Positions 49,062 through 57,582 of a stretch of 64,000 nucleotides of DNA are shown here, in pieces. Numbering within the stretch: position 1 is the first letter of the stretch; the number at the start of each line of letters is the position of its first letter. The stretch covers positions 4,491,501 through 4,555,500 of the forward strand of contig NZ_CP011058.1 of NCBI RefSeq assembly GCF_000961095.1, given 5' to 3'. The translations under genes were made by a program, and so were the position numbers. A model generated the notes under the pieces. The model was not told the origin of the DNA. It searched no databases and was given only the letters and a program-made list of their open reading frames with translations. The DNA comes from Paenibacillus beijingensis. Lineage in GTDB: Bacteria; Bacillota; Bacilli; Paenibacillales; Paenibacillaceae.

Positions 49062-52000
49062 ATGATGAAAGTGACGGCCAGTTCGTTCCGCAATCCGTAT
49101 ATTCCCTGTAAAGCGGTGAACGGCGTCGTCTCGGAAGCGGACCGATGGGAGCCGGCATCTGGCGCGGCGGGCCCGCATTGGCTCCAGATCGATTTGCGCC
49201 GGCCCGTCCTGCTGGGCGGGACGGCGCTTTATTTCTGGCCGACCGGGTCGCCCGACGACGCGGTCCGTTTCGTGCTGAGCGCAAGGAGCGAAGGAACGTG
49301 GCGGACGATTCCCGGCACGCTCTATTCCCGGGAATGGAGCGGACCGGTGCGGCTGCAGTTCAAAGGGCCGGTAACGGCCGATGCGGTCCGATTGTACTTT
49401 CTGGACGCGTGGCTGAGTGTCGCACAGTGGCAGCTGCTTGCTCCGGAGGCGGAGGAGTGCGAGCCGCTTCTGATCGACGGCCCTCCGCTGGAGCAAGTGC
49501 ACCGAAACGCCGACTACGTTCCGGACGTGAATGTGCTCGTATCCCAGTTCGGGTATCATCCCGAGCATACGAAAACGGTCATTTATCGTCTGGGGGGACA
49601 GGTTGGACAAGGTGCCGCCTTTGCGGATGCAAATTTTGACGTGAAGCCGGAGGCCGCAACGGAAAGCGTGAGCTTTGACGTTGAGCGGACAACCGCAGCA
49701 GAAAGCGCTAGCTTTGACGTGAAGCGAGCGGAGGGCGGAGAAACGGTGTTCAGCGGTAAGCTCGTAACCGTGGAAGACGACTTCGGCCTGTTTCAAACGG
49801 GCGACTTTACCGGGCTGACGGATGAAGGGGAGTACTACATTCAAATCGGGTGTGAACGTTCCTTCCGCACGTTTCGGATCGGGCGGGGCCTTTGGGGCGA
49901 TTATGTGAAGCTGACGGCGCTTCACTATTTCGGGCTGAGGCGGATCGGGGAAAACAGCGTCGTCGGCGATTACGGGGATACGATCTCCGTCCGCTGGGAC
50001 GATGCCCGGACGCAGGACGGGAAATACCGCTACATCGGCAAAGGGTTTGCCGACGGCTGCGATTTGCGGCGGTTCTGCAACGCCTCGCTTATCGTGACGC
50101 AGTACTGCCTGCTGAAGCAGAGCGGTCCCCTCTGGGATACGGCCGACTGGATTTACGATCAGGTCCGTTGGGGGCTGGACGGCGTGCTTTCGTTTCTTGG
50201 CAAAGACGGCATGCCGGACGCTGCGCTCCATGTGCGGACGCCGGACATTCATTACGGTACCGACGGCCGGTTCGAAAGCGGCGACGAAGGGCTCATTATC
50301 AATGCGATTGCCGACGAAGAGCACAATGCATTCGAATATAACGGATGGAACAAGGAAGCGGTTTGCAGCTCGCTGCTGCTCGGTCCGGCCGAAGCGTGCT
50401 TGACGTTCGGCGAGCGGGACCCGGAATTTTTCGAACGGGTGAAGCAGCTTGTCATCCGGGGGCACCGGCGCATCCGCGAAACGTTCTCGCCCCACCCGCA
50501 CAAATATTCGCTCTCCGGCTGGGCTTGGCTGAATGCGCTGCTGCATGCCCTTACCGGCGAGAAGGAATACAAGGAGCTTGCCGTAAGCGCCGCGGAACGA
50601 TTTATCGGCCTGCAAGTTACGGAGGCTTACGGCGATAGTTCCGTAACCGCCTCGGGCTGGTATCGTTACGCGGCTGAAGGCGAACACGATCCGTGGAAGG
50701 GACAGACGCCCCGTTACGGTAAATATACCGATTTGGACAGCGGGCTGCGCAGCCCGTGGGGGGAGAAGCCCGAGCAGGAAATCATGATCGTTCCGTGGCT
50801 CTATCAAGGGCTGTTCCGGCTGCTTGACCTGCTGCCGGACGAAGCCGGAGCGCCGGCGTGGAAGAGCTCGCTGCACCGCTATGCGCGGGAGTACTTGCTT
50901 GCGTTATCCAAGCAAAATGTATTCGGGCTTACGCCGATGAAAGTCGGCAGCAAAGGACTTATACGCCGGAAGGGGACGCTCAGCTACCAGTATCACGGGG
51001 AAATCGGCCGCATGTTCCACCAGCTCGGCAACGGGGCGTTGTTGATGAAAGCGGGCAAACGGTTCGGCGACCCGGAACTGATCGAGGCGGCCTGGAAGCA
51101 CGCGTATTATTTTACCGGCTGCAACCCGCTTGGCATCGGCGCGATCTACGGCTTATCTGGCAACATCCCGTCGCAGCAGTACTGCTCCGATACGGTCGGC
51201 AAAGCGTACCCGGGCGGGACGGTGAACGGCTTTAACTGCGTCTCTTCCGTCAACGATTATCCGAACTTTCAATATTGGGAGTATTACGGCTACGCCAATT
51301 TGGCCAATTTATGGTTTGCGTCGGAAATCGGGGCCGATTCGTTCACGGAGCCGCTGGAACTGTGGCCGAGGCAGTTGACGGAAGCGCCGCATTCCGCCAA
51401 TGCGGCGCACAGGCTTCACACATTCCCCGTCCGGTTCAAGGGCGGGTTCCGCTACCGGTTGATGGCGGTCGTCAAAGACGGCGCCGCAAGTGTGGAGCGG
51501 ATGGACGGAAAAGAAACGGCCGGCGAAAGGCCGCTGCGGAGGAGCGATAGCGGTGCGGACGGCGGAAGTCCAGTGCATTGGAGGGGGAATGGGGCGGAAG
51601 GCGGAAGCCCGGTGCAGTGGAACGAGAGTAGGGCGGCCGGCAGAAGTTCGGTGCAATGGAGCGTGAACGACGTGCCGGGCGGAAGCCAGCAGGCGGGCAC
51701 GATCAGCGCGGACGGGATTTATGCGGCGCCCCGTGTGATGGAGGAGCTGAAAGTGACGATCCGGGCGCAAAGCACGGGCGATTCCGGCATATTCGCGGAG
51801 ACGGAGGCGATCATTATGCCGGTGCCGGGAAGGACGGAAGGGCTCATCTGCTCGCGGGAAGGCAATTCGGTCGTGCTGCGCTGGAGGGCTGCGGACGGAC
51901 CGGTCACGGGATACACGGTATATCGGCGGCATCCGGTAACGGAGCGGGAGGCGGGCACCATTTTCGAACGGATCGGATTTACCGAAGGCGCCGGCAGCTG

Positions 52001-52130
52001 TACGTTTACGCTAGCGGATGAAGAGCCGGTCGGGACGCAGTTTATCGTAAGGGCTTATTACCGGCACGGCGGCAAAAATTACGGTTTCGGCGAAGATTCG
52101 AATACGGTGATGCGGGTGGATGAGCGATGA
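49062..52130 (+). CDS. Cytoplasmic GH9-like glycoside hydrolase with an N-terminal discoidin-type domain
   Basis: The 1022-residue protein has no signal peptide. Residues about 1-145 look like an F5/8 type C (discoidin) carbohydrate-binding domain. A cellulase-type Ig domain follows (about 155-275, VLVSQFGYHPEHTKTVIYRL at its start), then the (alpha/alpha)6 barrel of GH9-like enzymes (about 285-770). GFADGCDLRRFC probably holds the catalytic Asp and NDYPNFQYWEYYGYANL the acid Glu. Near 810-880 a short tandem repeat (SPVHW/SPVQW/SSVQW) leads to an Fn3-like end. It probably hydrolyses oligosaccharides imported by the preceding transporter. Confidence 0.8.
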   Translation: MMKVTASSFRNPYIPCKAVNGVVSEADRWEPASGAAGPHWLQIDLRRPVLLGGTALYFWPTGSPDDAVRFVLSARSEGTWRTIPGTLYSREWSGPVRLQFKGPVTADAVRLYFLDAWLSVAQWQLLAPEAEECEPLLIDGPPLEQVHRNADYVPDVNVLVSQFGYHPEHTKTVIYRLGGQVGQGAAFADANFDVKPEAATESVSFDVERTTAAESASFDVKRAEGGETVFSGKLVTVEDDFGLFQTGDFTGLTDEGEYYIQIGCERSFRTFRIGRGLWGDYVKLTALHYFGLRRIGENSVVGDYGDTISVRWDDARTQDGKYRYIGKGFADGCDLRRFCNASLIVTQYCLLKQSGPLWDTADWIYDQVRWGLDGVLSFLGKDGMPDAALHVRTPDIHYGTDGRFESGDEGLIINAIADEEHNAFEYNGWNKEAVCSSLLLGPAEACLTFGERDPEFFERVKQLVIRGHRRIRETFSPHPHKYSLSGWAWLNALLHALTGEKEYKELAVSAAERFIGLQVTEAYGDSSVTASGWYRYAAEGEHDPWKGQTPRYGKYTDLDSGLRSPWGEKPEQEIMIVPWLYQGLFRLLDLLPDEAGAPAWKSSLHRYAREYLLALSKQNVFGLTPMKVGSKGLIRRKGTLSYQYHGEIGRMFHQLGNGALLMKAGKRFGDPELIEAAWKHAYYFTGCNPLGIGAIYGLSGNIPSQQYCSDTVGKAYPGGTVNGFNCVSSVNDYPNFQYWEYYGYANLANLWFASEIGADSFTEPLELWPRQLTEAPHSANAAHRLHTFPVRFKGGFRYRLMAVVKDGAASVERMDGKETAGERPLRRSDSGADGGSPVHWRGNGAEGGSPVQWNESRAAGRSSVQWSVNDVPGGSQQAGTISADGIYAAPRVMEELKVTIRAQSTGDSGIFAETEAIIMPVPGRTEGLICSREGNSVVLRWRAADGPVTGYTVYRRHPVTEREAGTIFERIGFTEGAGSCTFTLADEEPVGTQFIVRAYYRHGGKNYGFGEDSNTVMRVDER

Positions 52131-52154
52131 GACGGGAAACGGCACAGCACGCGG

Positions 52155-53060
52155 TTATATCTTCTCGCCCAGCATGGAGCCGATCAGCTCTACGGCGAGC
52201 TGCGCCGTCCGCCCGCTGCGCTCCAAATACGGATTGACCTCCACCAGTTCGGCCGAGGTCAGGATGGACGCGTCGTGAATCAATTCCATCGCCAAATGGG
52301 CTTCGCGGTAGGTGAGCCCGCCGCGAACCGGCGTATCCGTTCCCGGAGCTTCGCCGGGATCGACGCTGTCGATGTCGAAGCTGAGATGGACGCCGTCGCA
52401 GCCGGCTCCAGATAGAATCGCGAGAGCTTCCTCCATGACCTCGGACATGCCGCGCCGGTCGATGTCGTGCATCGTGAAGCAGCGGATGCCGAGGGAAGCG
52501 ATTGTCTGCCTCTCGCCCGCGTCAAGCTGCCTCGCGCCGATCAGCACGGTGCGCTCCGGCTGCAGCTTGGGAGCGGCGCCTCGCAGCGAGACGAAGCGCG
52601 GATCGCCGCGTCCGAGGCCTGCAGCGAGCGACATACCGTGCAGGTTGCCCGACGGCGTCGTCTGCGGCGTATTCAGGTCGGAGTGGGCGTCGATCCAAAG
52701 AACGCCAAGCCGTTGGCGGCGCTCGGCCAGGCCGGCGACTGTGCCGATGGCGATGCTGTGATCGCCGCCGAGAATGAGCGGAAAATCGCCGGCGGCGTCG
52801 ATGGCTGCCGTCGCGGCGGCAACCGCTTCCGACATTTTAAGCACCCGGCCCCAATTTTTCATCTGTGCGGAAGTCCGCAGGTCGAATTGAATATCCGGCA
52901 TATAGCCGGACGAATGTAAGACGTAAGGAAAACCGAGCGACTGGAGTTTTTGCGGCAGACCCGCCTCCACGATTGCCGCCGGACCGTGCGCCGCTCCGCC
53001 CCGTCCCGCCCCGTAATCGAACGGAACGGGCAGCACCGAAATGTTCGCCCTCTGTTGCAA
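52155..53060 (-). CDS. rocF: Arginase
   Basis: I start at TTG 53060, eleven bases after AGGGAGGGA, giving 301 residues, the usual length. The two-manganese site is intact: GGDHSIAIG (His), WIDAHSDLNTP (Asp-x-His-x-Asp) and SFDIDSVDPGEAPGTDTPV (Asp-x-Asp), plus substrate-binding GNLHGM. It hydrolyses arginine to ornithine and urea in the cytoplasm. With the next two genes it forms a route from arginine or proline to glutamate. Confidence 0.93.
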   Translation of the reverse strand: MQQRANISVLPVPFDYGAGRGGAAHGPAAIVEAGLPQKLQSLGFPYVLHSSGYMPDIQFDLRTSAQMKNWGRVLKMSEAVAAATAAIDAAGDFPLILGGDHSIAIGTVAGLAERRQRLGVLWIDAHSDLNTPQTTPSGNLHGMSLAAGLGRGDPRFVSLRGAAPKLQPERTVLIGARQLDAGERQTIASLGIRCFTMHDIDRRGMSEVMEEALAILSGAGCDGVHLSFDIDSVDPGEAPGTDTPVRGGLTYREAHLAMELIHDASILTSAELVEVNPYLERSGRTAQLAVELIGSMLGEKI

Positions 53061-53135
53061 TGCGCGATCCCTCCCTGCAAATCCCCTCACAATTCCCGCA
53101 ATCCAATATTCCCCGGCAATCCCAAATTCGTATGT

Positions 53136-54068
53136 TTACTCTCGTCTCCCCATATTTCGCAGCACGAAGGCCGCATTGGCCGGACGCTCCGCAAGCCGTC
53201 TGACGAAATACGGGTACCACCGCTCGCCGTACGGCACGTAACAGCGGACGGTATAGCCTTCGCGGGCGAGCGATTCCTGCAGCGGCGTCCGGATGCCGTA
53301 AAGCATCTGGAATTCATATGCGGAACGCGGTATGGAGCGACGGTGGGCATACGAGCGGGTCCAATCGATAATCGTTTCGTCATGGGTGGCGATGCCGGTG
53401 TAGACGCCGCTGTCCAGCCGTATTTTGATCAGCCGCTTGAAGTTGGAATCGACATCATCGCGCTTGGCAAAAGCAATCGACGAGCTTTCCTTGTAAGCTC
53501 CTTTGACCAGCCGCAGATTAATTCTCTCGACGGTAAGCCGCTTCACATCGACAGCGCTCCGGTACAGATACGCCTGTATGACCGTTCCGACGCGGGAGAA
53601 GCCCTCCCGGTGAAGTTGGCGCACCAATTCGATCGTAGCCGTCGTATACGGGCTGTTCTCCATATCGAGCCGGACAAAAAGAGAGTGGAGCTCCGCTTCC
53701 CGCACAATGGCGCGGATTCGATCGAGCGCGGAAACCGGATCCAGCGCGAGCCCCATCTGCGTCGGCTTGAGGGATACGTTGCCGTTGACGGCTTCGCGGT
53801 TCATCGCCTGGAGCAGGGAAAGATAAGCGCCCATGTAACCGTCCGCCTCATCCAAATGCCGGATCCCTTCGCCGAGATGATCCAGCGTAACCGCAATGCC
53901 TTTGCCGTTTAACGCCTTCACGGCGGCCAGCGCTTCCCCCAGCGTCGTCCCCGCGACAAATCGCGAGGCGCCAAGCCGCATGCCGTAACGCAGCGCAAGC
54001 GCTTCGGCCGCGCTGTTGCCGGCGAGGCCAAGCAGCAGCGAGCGGTACAGGCCGTTTCCCAGCCCCAT
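53136..54068 (-). CDS. Proline dehydrogenase
   Basis: A 310-residue FAD enzyme of the monofunctional Gram-positive kind. The barrel motifs are visible: SLKPTQMGLAL, RLDMENSPY, RLVKGAYKESS, ATHDETII and YEFQMLYGIR, which bind FAD and proline. It oxidises proline to pyrroline-5-carboxylate and passes electrons to quinone at the membrane. The start at ATG 54068 has AAAGGAG 12 bases upstream; an upstream in-frame ATG gives a longer product without a better site. It is transcribed divergently from the P5C dehydrogenase. Confidence 0.92.
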   Translation of the reverse strand: MGLGNGLYRSLLLGLAGNSAAEALALRYGMRLGASRFVAGTTLGEALAAVKALNGKGIAVTLDHLGEGIRHLDEADGYMGAYLSLLQAMNREAVNGNVSLKPTQMGLALDPVSALDRIRAIVREAELHSLFVRLDMENSPYTTATIELVRQLHREGFSRVGTVIQAYLYRSAVDVKRLTVERINLRLVKGAYKESSSIAFAKRDDVDSNFKRLIKIRLDSGVYTGIATHDETIIDWTRSYAHRRSIPRSAYEFQMLYGIRTPLQESLAREGYTVRCYVPYGERWYPYFVRRLAERPANAAFVLRNMGRRE

Positions 54069-54215
54069 CGATAACGCACGCTCCTTTAGCGCAATTTCAA
54101 GCCAGGCATTGCTGCGCAAAACAGGCAGTCATTTTCGAATCCCGTCTTGCTTATATATAGACGATAGCATTGCCAGCCATGACTAAAAAAACGGGAACAA
54201 GGAGCGTGATTCGAA

Positions 54216-55763
54216 ATGATGGAGCAATTCCGGAACGAGCCGCTGACCGACTTCCGCAGCGAAAGCAGCCGGGCCGCCTTCGGGCGCGCGCTGGACAGCG
54301 TCAAATCCGACTGGGGCCGCACATATCCGCTCCTGATCGGGGGAAAAGAAATCGTGACCGGGCGGCTGCTCGAATCCGTTAATCCGGCACGGCACAGCGA
54401 GGTGGTCGGATTGGTCGCGCAAGCGGGCCGCAGCGATGCGCTGCAGGCGCTGGATGCAGCGGCTTCCGCGTTCGCTCCCTGGAGCGCGGAGCCTTTTGCC
54501 GCGCGTGCGCGGATTTTATATAAAGCGGCGGCTCATCTGCGGCGGCGCAAGCATGAATTTTCGGCATGGATGGTCTGCGAAGCGGGCAAAACATGGGCCG
54601 AAGCCGACGCCGATACAGCGGAAGCGATCGACTTTCTGGAATTTTACGGGCGGGAGGCGGAACGGATCGGCGCACCGCAGCCGCTTATTCCGCTCAGCGG
54701 AGAAGACAACGAGCTGACCTATATTCCGCTTGGCGTCGGCGTGATCATACCGCCCTGGAATTTTCCGCTGGCGATTATGGCGGGCATGACCTGCTCGGCG
54801 CTCGTATGCGGCAATACGGTTGTGCTCAAGCCGGCGAGCGCCACGGCGGTCATCGCGTCGAAATTCGTATCGCTGCTGCTGGAAGCGGGCCTTCCCGAAG
54901 GCGTCGTGCAGTTCGTGCCGGGGGCGGGGGCGGAGATCGGGGATGCGCTCGTAGAGCATCCGCTGACGCGTTTTGTCAGCTTTACGGGCTCGCTCGAAAC
55001 CGGACTGCGCATTTATGAGAAAGCGGCGAAACACGCTCCCGGGCAGCGCTGGCTGAAACGGGTCGTCGCCGAGCTGGGCGGCAAGGACGCTATCATCGTC
55101 GACAAGGGCGCCGACTTATCAGCCGCCGCCGAAGGCATTGTCGCGTCCGCGTTCGGTTTTTCCGGACAAAAATGTTCCGCATGCTCGCGCGCCATCATCC
55201 ATAAGGATGTATACGATCAGGTGCTGGACGATGTCATCCGGCGCACGTCGGGACTGCGCGTGGGCGATCCCGCCGAATTCGGCAACGATATGGGCCCGGT
55301 CATCGACCGTTCGGCACTGAACAAAATCCGCGATTACGTGGAGATCGGAAGCGGGGAGGGCAAGGTGGTGTGGGGCGGCGGCACGGACGACTCGACCGGC
55401 TTTTACGTGCAGCCGACCATTATCGACGGGGTGAGCAGCAAGGCGAGAGTGGCGCAGGAGGAAATATTCGGACCGGTGCTCTCTTTTATTAGGGCAGAAG
55501 ATTTCGGTTCCGCGCTGGAGGCCGCCAACGATTCGCTCTACGGCTTGACTGGAGCGGTCTATTCCCGCAAAAGGGAACATTTGGAACAGGCGCGCCGCGC
55601 CTTTCATGTCGGCAACTTGTATTTGAACCGCAAATGCACCGGCGCGCTCGTCGGCGTGCATCCGTTCGGCGGCTTTAACCTCTCGGGTACGGACTCCAAG
55701 GCGGGCGGGAGCGATTATTTGCTGCAGTTTACGCAGGCGAAAGCGGTGTCGGAGCGGATGTAG
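54216..55763 (+). CDS. rocA: 1-pyrroline-5-carboxylate dehydrogenase (RocA type)
   Basis: A 515-residue aldehyde dehydrogenase of the P5CDH group: NAD-binding FTGSLETGLRIYEKA, catalytic Glu in VVAELGGKDAIIVD, and catalytic Cys320 in SGQKCSACSRAI. It turns glutamate semialdehyde into glutamate, the last step for both arginine and proline breakdown. AAGGAGCG lies upstream. Divergence from proline dehydrogenase over a 147-bp shared region suggests joint control; I see no clear sigma-54 promoter as used by Bacillus roc genes. Confidence 0.93.
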   Translation: MMEQFRNEPLTDFRSESSRAAFGRALDSVKSDWGRTYPLLIGGKEIVTGRLLESVNPARHSEVVGLVAQAGRSDALQALDAAASAFAPWSAEPFAARARILYKAAAHLRRRKHEFSAWMVCEAGKTWAEADADTAEAIDFLEFYGREAERIGAPQPLIPLSGEDNELTYIPLGVGVIIPPWNFPLAIMAGMTCSALVCGNTVVLKPASATAVIASKFVSLLLEAGLPEGVVQFVPGAGAEIGDALVEHPLTRFVSFTGSLETGLRIYEKAAKHAPGQRWLKRVVAELGGKDAIIVDKGADLSAAAEGIVASAFGFSGQKCSACSRAIIHKDVYDQVLDDVIRRTSGLRVGDPAEFGNDMGPVIDRSALNKIRDYVEIGSGEGKVVWGGGTDDSTGFYVQPTIIDGVSSKARVAQEEIFGPVLSFIRAEDFGSALEAANDSLYGLTGAVYSRKREHLEQARRAFHVGNLYLNRKCTGALVGVHPFGGFNLSGTDSKAGGSDYLLQFTQAKAVSERM

Positions 55764-55938
55764 GAGCGGATGTATGGAGTGGATGTATGGAGCGGATTGA
55801 AAATGCTCCGGTTTTACGGTTTCGGCCAAGTTCAGCCAAGTAATGCTGTATGCAGTATGGAAATGAGGAATAGCATCAAACAGACGAGGCTGTCTCATAG
55901 TATTCGCTCGAATGAGCTAGTCCTAACTAAGACACAAG

Positions 55939-55985
55939 AGGACCTCCTTTTTCGCTGGCAAAGCGGAGTCGGAGGTCCTTTCCTC
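55939..55985 (+). terminator. Hairpin after rocA, weak terminator
   Basis: AGGACCTCC (55939-55947) pairs exactly with GGAGGTCCT (55971-55979), with a smaller CGCT/AGCG stem inside, followed only by TTTCC. It lies 175 bp after the stop codon. Confidence 0.5.
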
Positions 55986-55987
55986 GC

Positions 55988-56090
55988 TAAACCTGCGAAT
56001 GCGCAGGAATTATCGATCGAAATCGCATGTCTGGAGGGAAAACCTGCGATGGTGCAGGAAATCCCAGCTTTTATCGCCTGATCGAGAGCT
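55988..56090. repeat. Two copies of a short stem-loop repeat (AACCTGC...GCAGGAA)
   Basis: CCTGCGAATGCGCAGG at 55992-56007 and CCTGCGATGGTGCAGG at 56043-56058 are hairpin units 51 bp apart, both preceded by AA and followed by AA. This resembles a dispersed stem-loop repeat I associate with Paenibacillus intergenic DNA. No gene is present here. Confidence 0.55.
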
Positions 56091-56474
56091 GGGGTCGAAA
56101 ATAAATGTATATTCGCAGCAATATCAACGCAGCCGAAAAATAACAAGAAAAAAGATGTACGAACGCATGATTTTCAACAATCACCCTTCGTGCAGAACGA
56201 TATAAACGAACGAGCCGGGCAAGGATTGCCCCTTGACTTGATCGGGTTCGTTTACACTTTTGAAGCAGAAGGGCTTGAAATACGCTAAAAGCCTGCTTAC
56301 GGGGCAACCCGTTATTTCACTTGTTCGGCGGCGCTTTTTCCGGTCGAAACCGGCGGTACTCTTTTTTAATGAACCTTCCAAAAACGTATAAGATGAAGGA
56401 ACACTTTTACGCGAAGAAGGCATTGTGTTACGATAGCAGGAGCAATTTACGGAATTGAAAGGGGAAGCGTCTAT
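56091..56474. other. Intergenic region upstream of rsmD
   Basis: About 380 bp with no coding pattern. The last 120 bp are AT-richer and probably hold the rsmD promoter, but I find no convincing pair of boxes. Confidence 0.4.
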
Positions 56475-57050
56475 TTGAGAGTCATCGCAGGTGAAGCGAA
56501 GGGCCGCACCTTGAAAGCGGTGCCGGGCATGAATACGAGACCGACGACCGACAAGGTGAAGGAAGCGCTGTTCAGCATGATCGGCCCGTTCTTTGAAGGC
56601 GGCTTGGCGCTGGATTTGTTCGCCGGAACGGGCGGACTTGGCATCGAGGCGCTCAGCAGAGGAATGGAGCGCGCCGTTTTTGTCGATATGGACAAGCTCA
56701 GCCTGGAGGTGATCCGGCACAATGTGCAGGCGGCCGGGATGACGGAGCGGGCGGAAATATACCGCAACGACGCGGAGCGCGCGATCAAGGCGCTGCACAA
56801 GCGGGGGCTGTCGTTCAGCGCCGTTTTTTTGGACCCGCCGTACCGGATGAAAAAGATGGACGAGCTCATGCTGGAGCTGTGCCGTCTAGGACTGGTCGAG
56901 GACGGGGCCGTCGTCGTCATTGAACATGATGCCGCACACGTGTACGATGAACAAATCGGGGATTACGAGCAAGTCAAATACGCGCGCTATGGTGATACGG
57001 CCGTGTCGATCTACAGGTACGAGCCGGCCGGCGCAAAGGTGGAGAGCTGA
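56475..57050 (+). CDS. rsmD: 16S rRNA (guanine966-N2)-methyltransferase
   Basis: A 191-residue SAM-dependent methyltransferase starting at TTG 56475 (AAAGGGGAAG upstream). The N-terminal RVIAGEAKGRTLKAVPG and TRPTTDKVKEALFSM blocks are diagnostic; LDLFAGTGGLGIEALSRG binds SAM and LDPPYRMKK is the catalytic N/DPPY motif. It methylates G966 of 16S rRNA during 30S assembly. coaD starts one base after its stop codon, the standard Firmicute pairing. Confidence 0.95.
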   Translation: MRVIAGEAKGRTLKAVPGMNTRPTTDKVKEALFSMIGPFFEGGLALDLFAGTGGLGIEALSRGMERAVFVDMDKLSLEVIRHNVQAAGMTERAEIYRNDAERAIKALHKRGLSFSAVFLDPPYRMKKMDELMLELCRLGLVEDGAVVVIEHDAAHVYDEQIGDYEQVKYARYGDTAVSIYRYEPAGAKVES

Positions 57051-57051
57051 C

Positions 57052-57561
57052 ATGCAATCGAACGCAAAGCAAAAGAGAATCGCCGTTTATCCCGGAAGCT
57101 TCGATCCCGTTACCAACGGGCACCTGGACATCATCCAACGGGCCGCCAAGCAATTCGATCATCTGATCGTGGCGGTGCTTAACAATACGAGCAAAAGCCC
57201 GCTCTTTACGGTCGAAGAACGGAAAGAGCTGCTTCGGGATGTGACGCGGGACATGCCGAATGTGGCGGTGGACGCTTTTCGCGATTTGCTTGTGCGGTTT
57301 ATGCGGTCGCAGCAGGCGAATGTCATTGTCCGCGGAATCCGTTCGGTGACCGATTTCGAATACGAGCTGCAGCTTGCGTCCACGAACAACCATTTGGATA
57401 ACGATATTGAAACGATTTTTATGATGACCAATCCGAAATATGCGTATTTAAGCTCCAGTATCGTCAAAGAGATCGCAAAGTTCCAAGGAAACGTGAAGGA
57501 ACTGGTCCCTCCGGTCGTGGAGCGCAGCCTTCAGAGCAAATACGGTTCCAATTCCCGTTAA
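57052..57561 (+). CDS. coaD: Phosphopantetheine adenylyltransferase
   Basis: A 169-residue nucleotidyltransferase with the (T/H)xGH signature in YPGSFDPVTNGHLDI and the SSSIVKEIA (ISSTxIR-like) motif. RGIRSVTDFEYELQLASTNNHL is the conserved middle. It makes dephospho-CoA from 4'-phosphopantetheine and ATP, the penultimate step of CoA synthesis. GGAGAGC directly precedes the ATG within the end of rsmD. Confidence 0.97.
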   Translation: MQSNAKQKRIAVYPGSFDPVTNGHLDIIQRAAKQFDHLIVAVLNNTSKSPLFTVEERKELLRDVTRDMPNVAVDAFRDLLVRFMRSQQANVIVRGIRSVTDFEYELQLASTNNHLDNDIETIFMMTNPKYAYLSSSIVKEIAKFQGNVKELVPPVVERSLQSKYGSNSR

Positions 57562-57582
57562 ACGACTCTAATGAACGAACGC

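Noticed and set aside
48981..50876. 631-residue open frame on the minus strand opposite the GH9-like gene
   Set aside because: Overlaps clear coding sequence on the other strand and shows no recognisable protein features.
55770..56081. 103-residue open frame after rocA
   Set aside because: Runs through the stem-loop repeats and begins at repeated GGATGTATGGAG sequence without a ribosome site.
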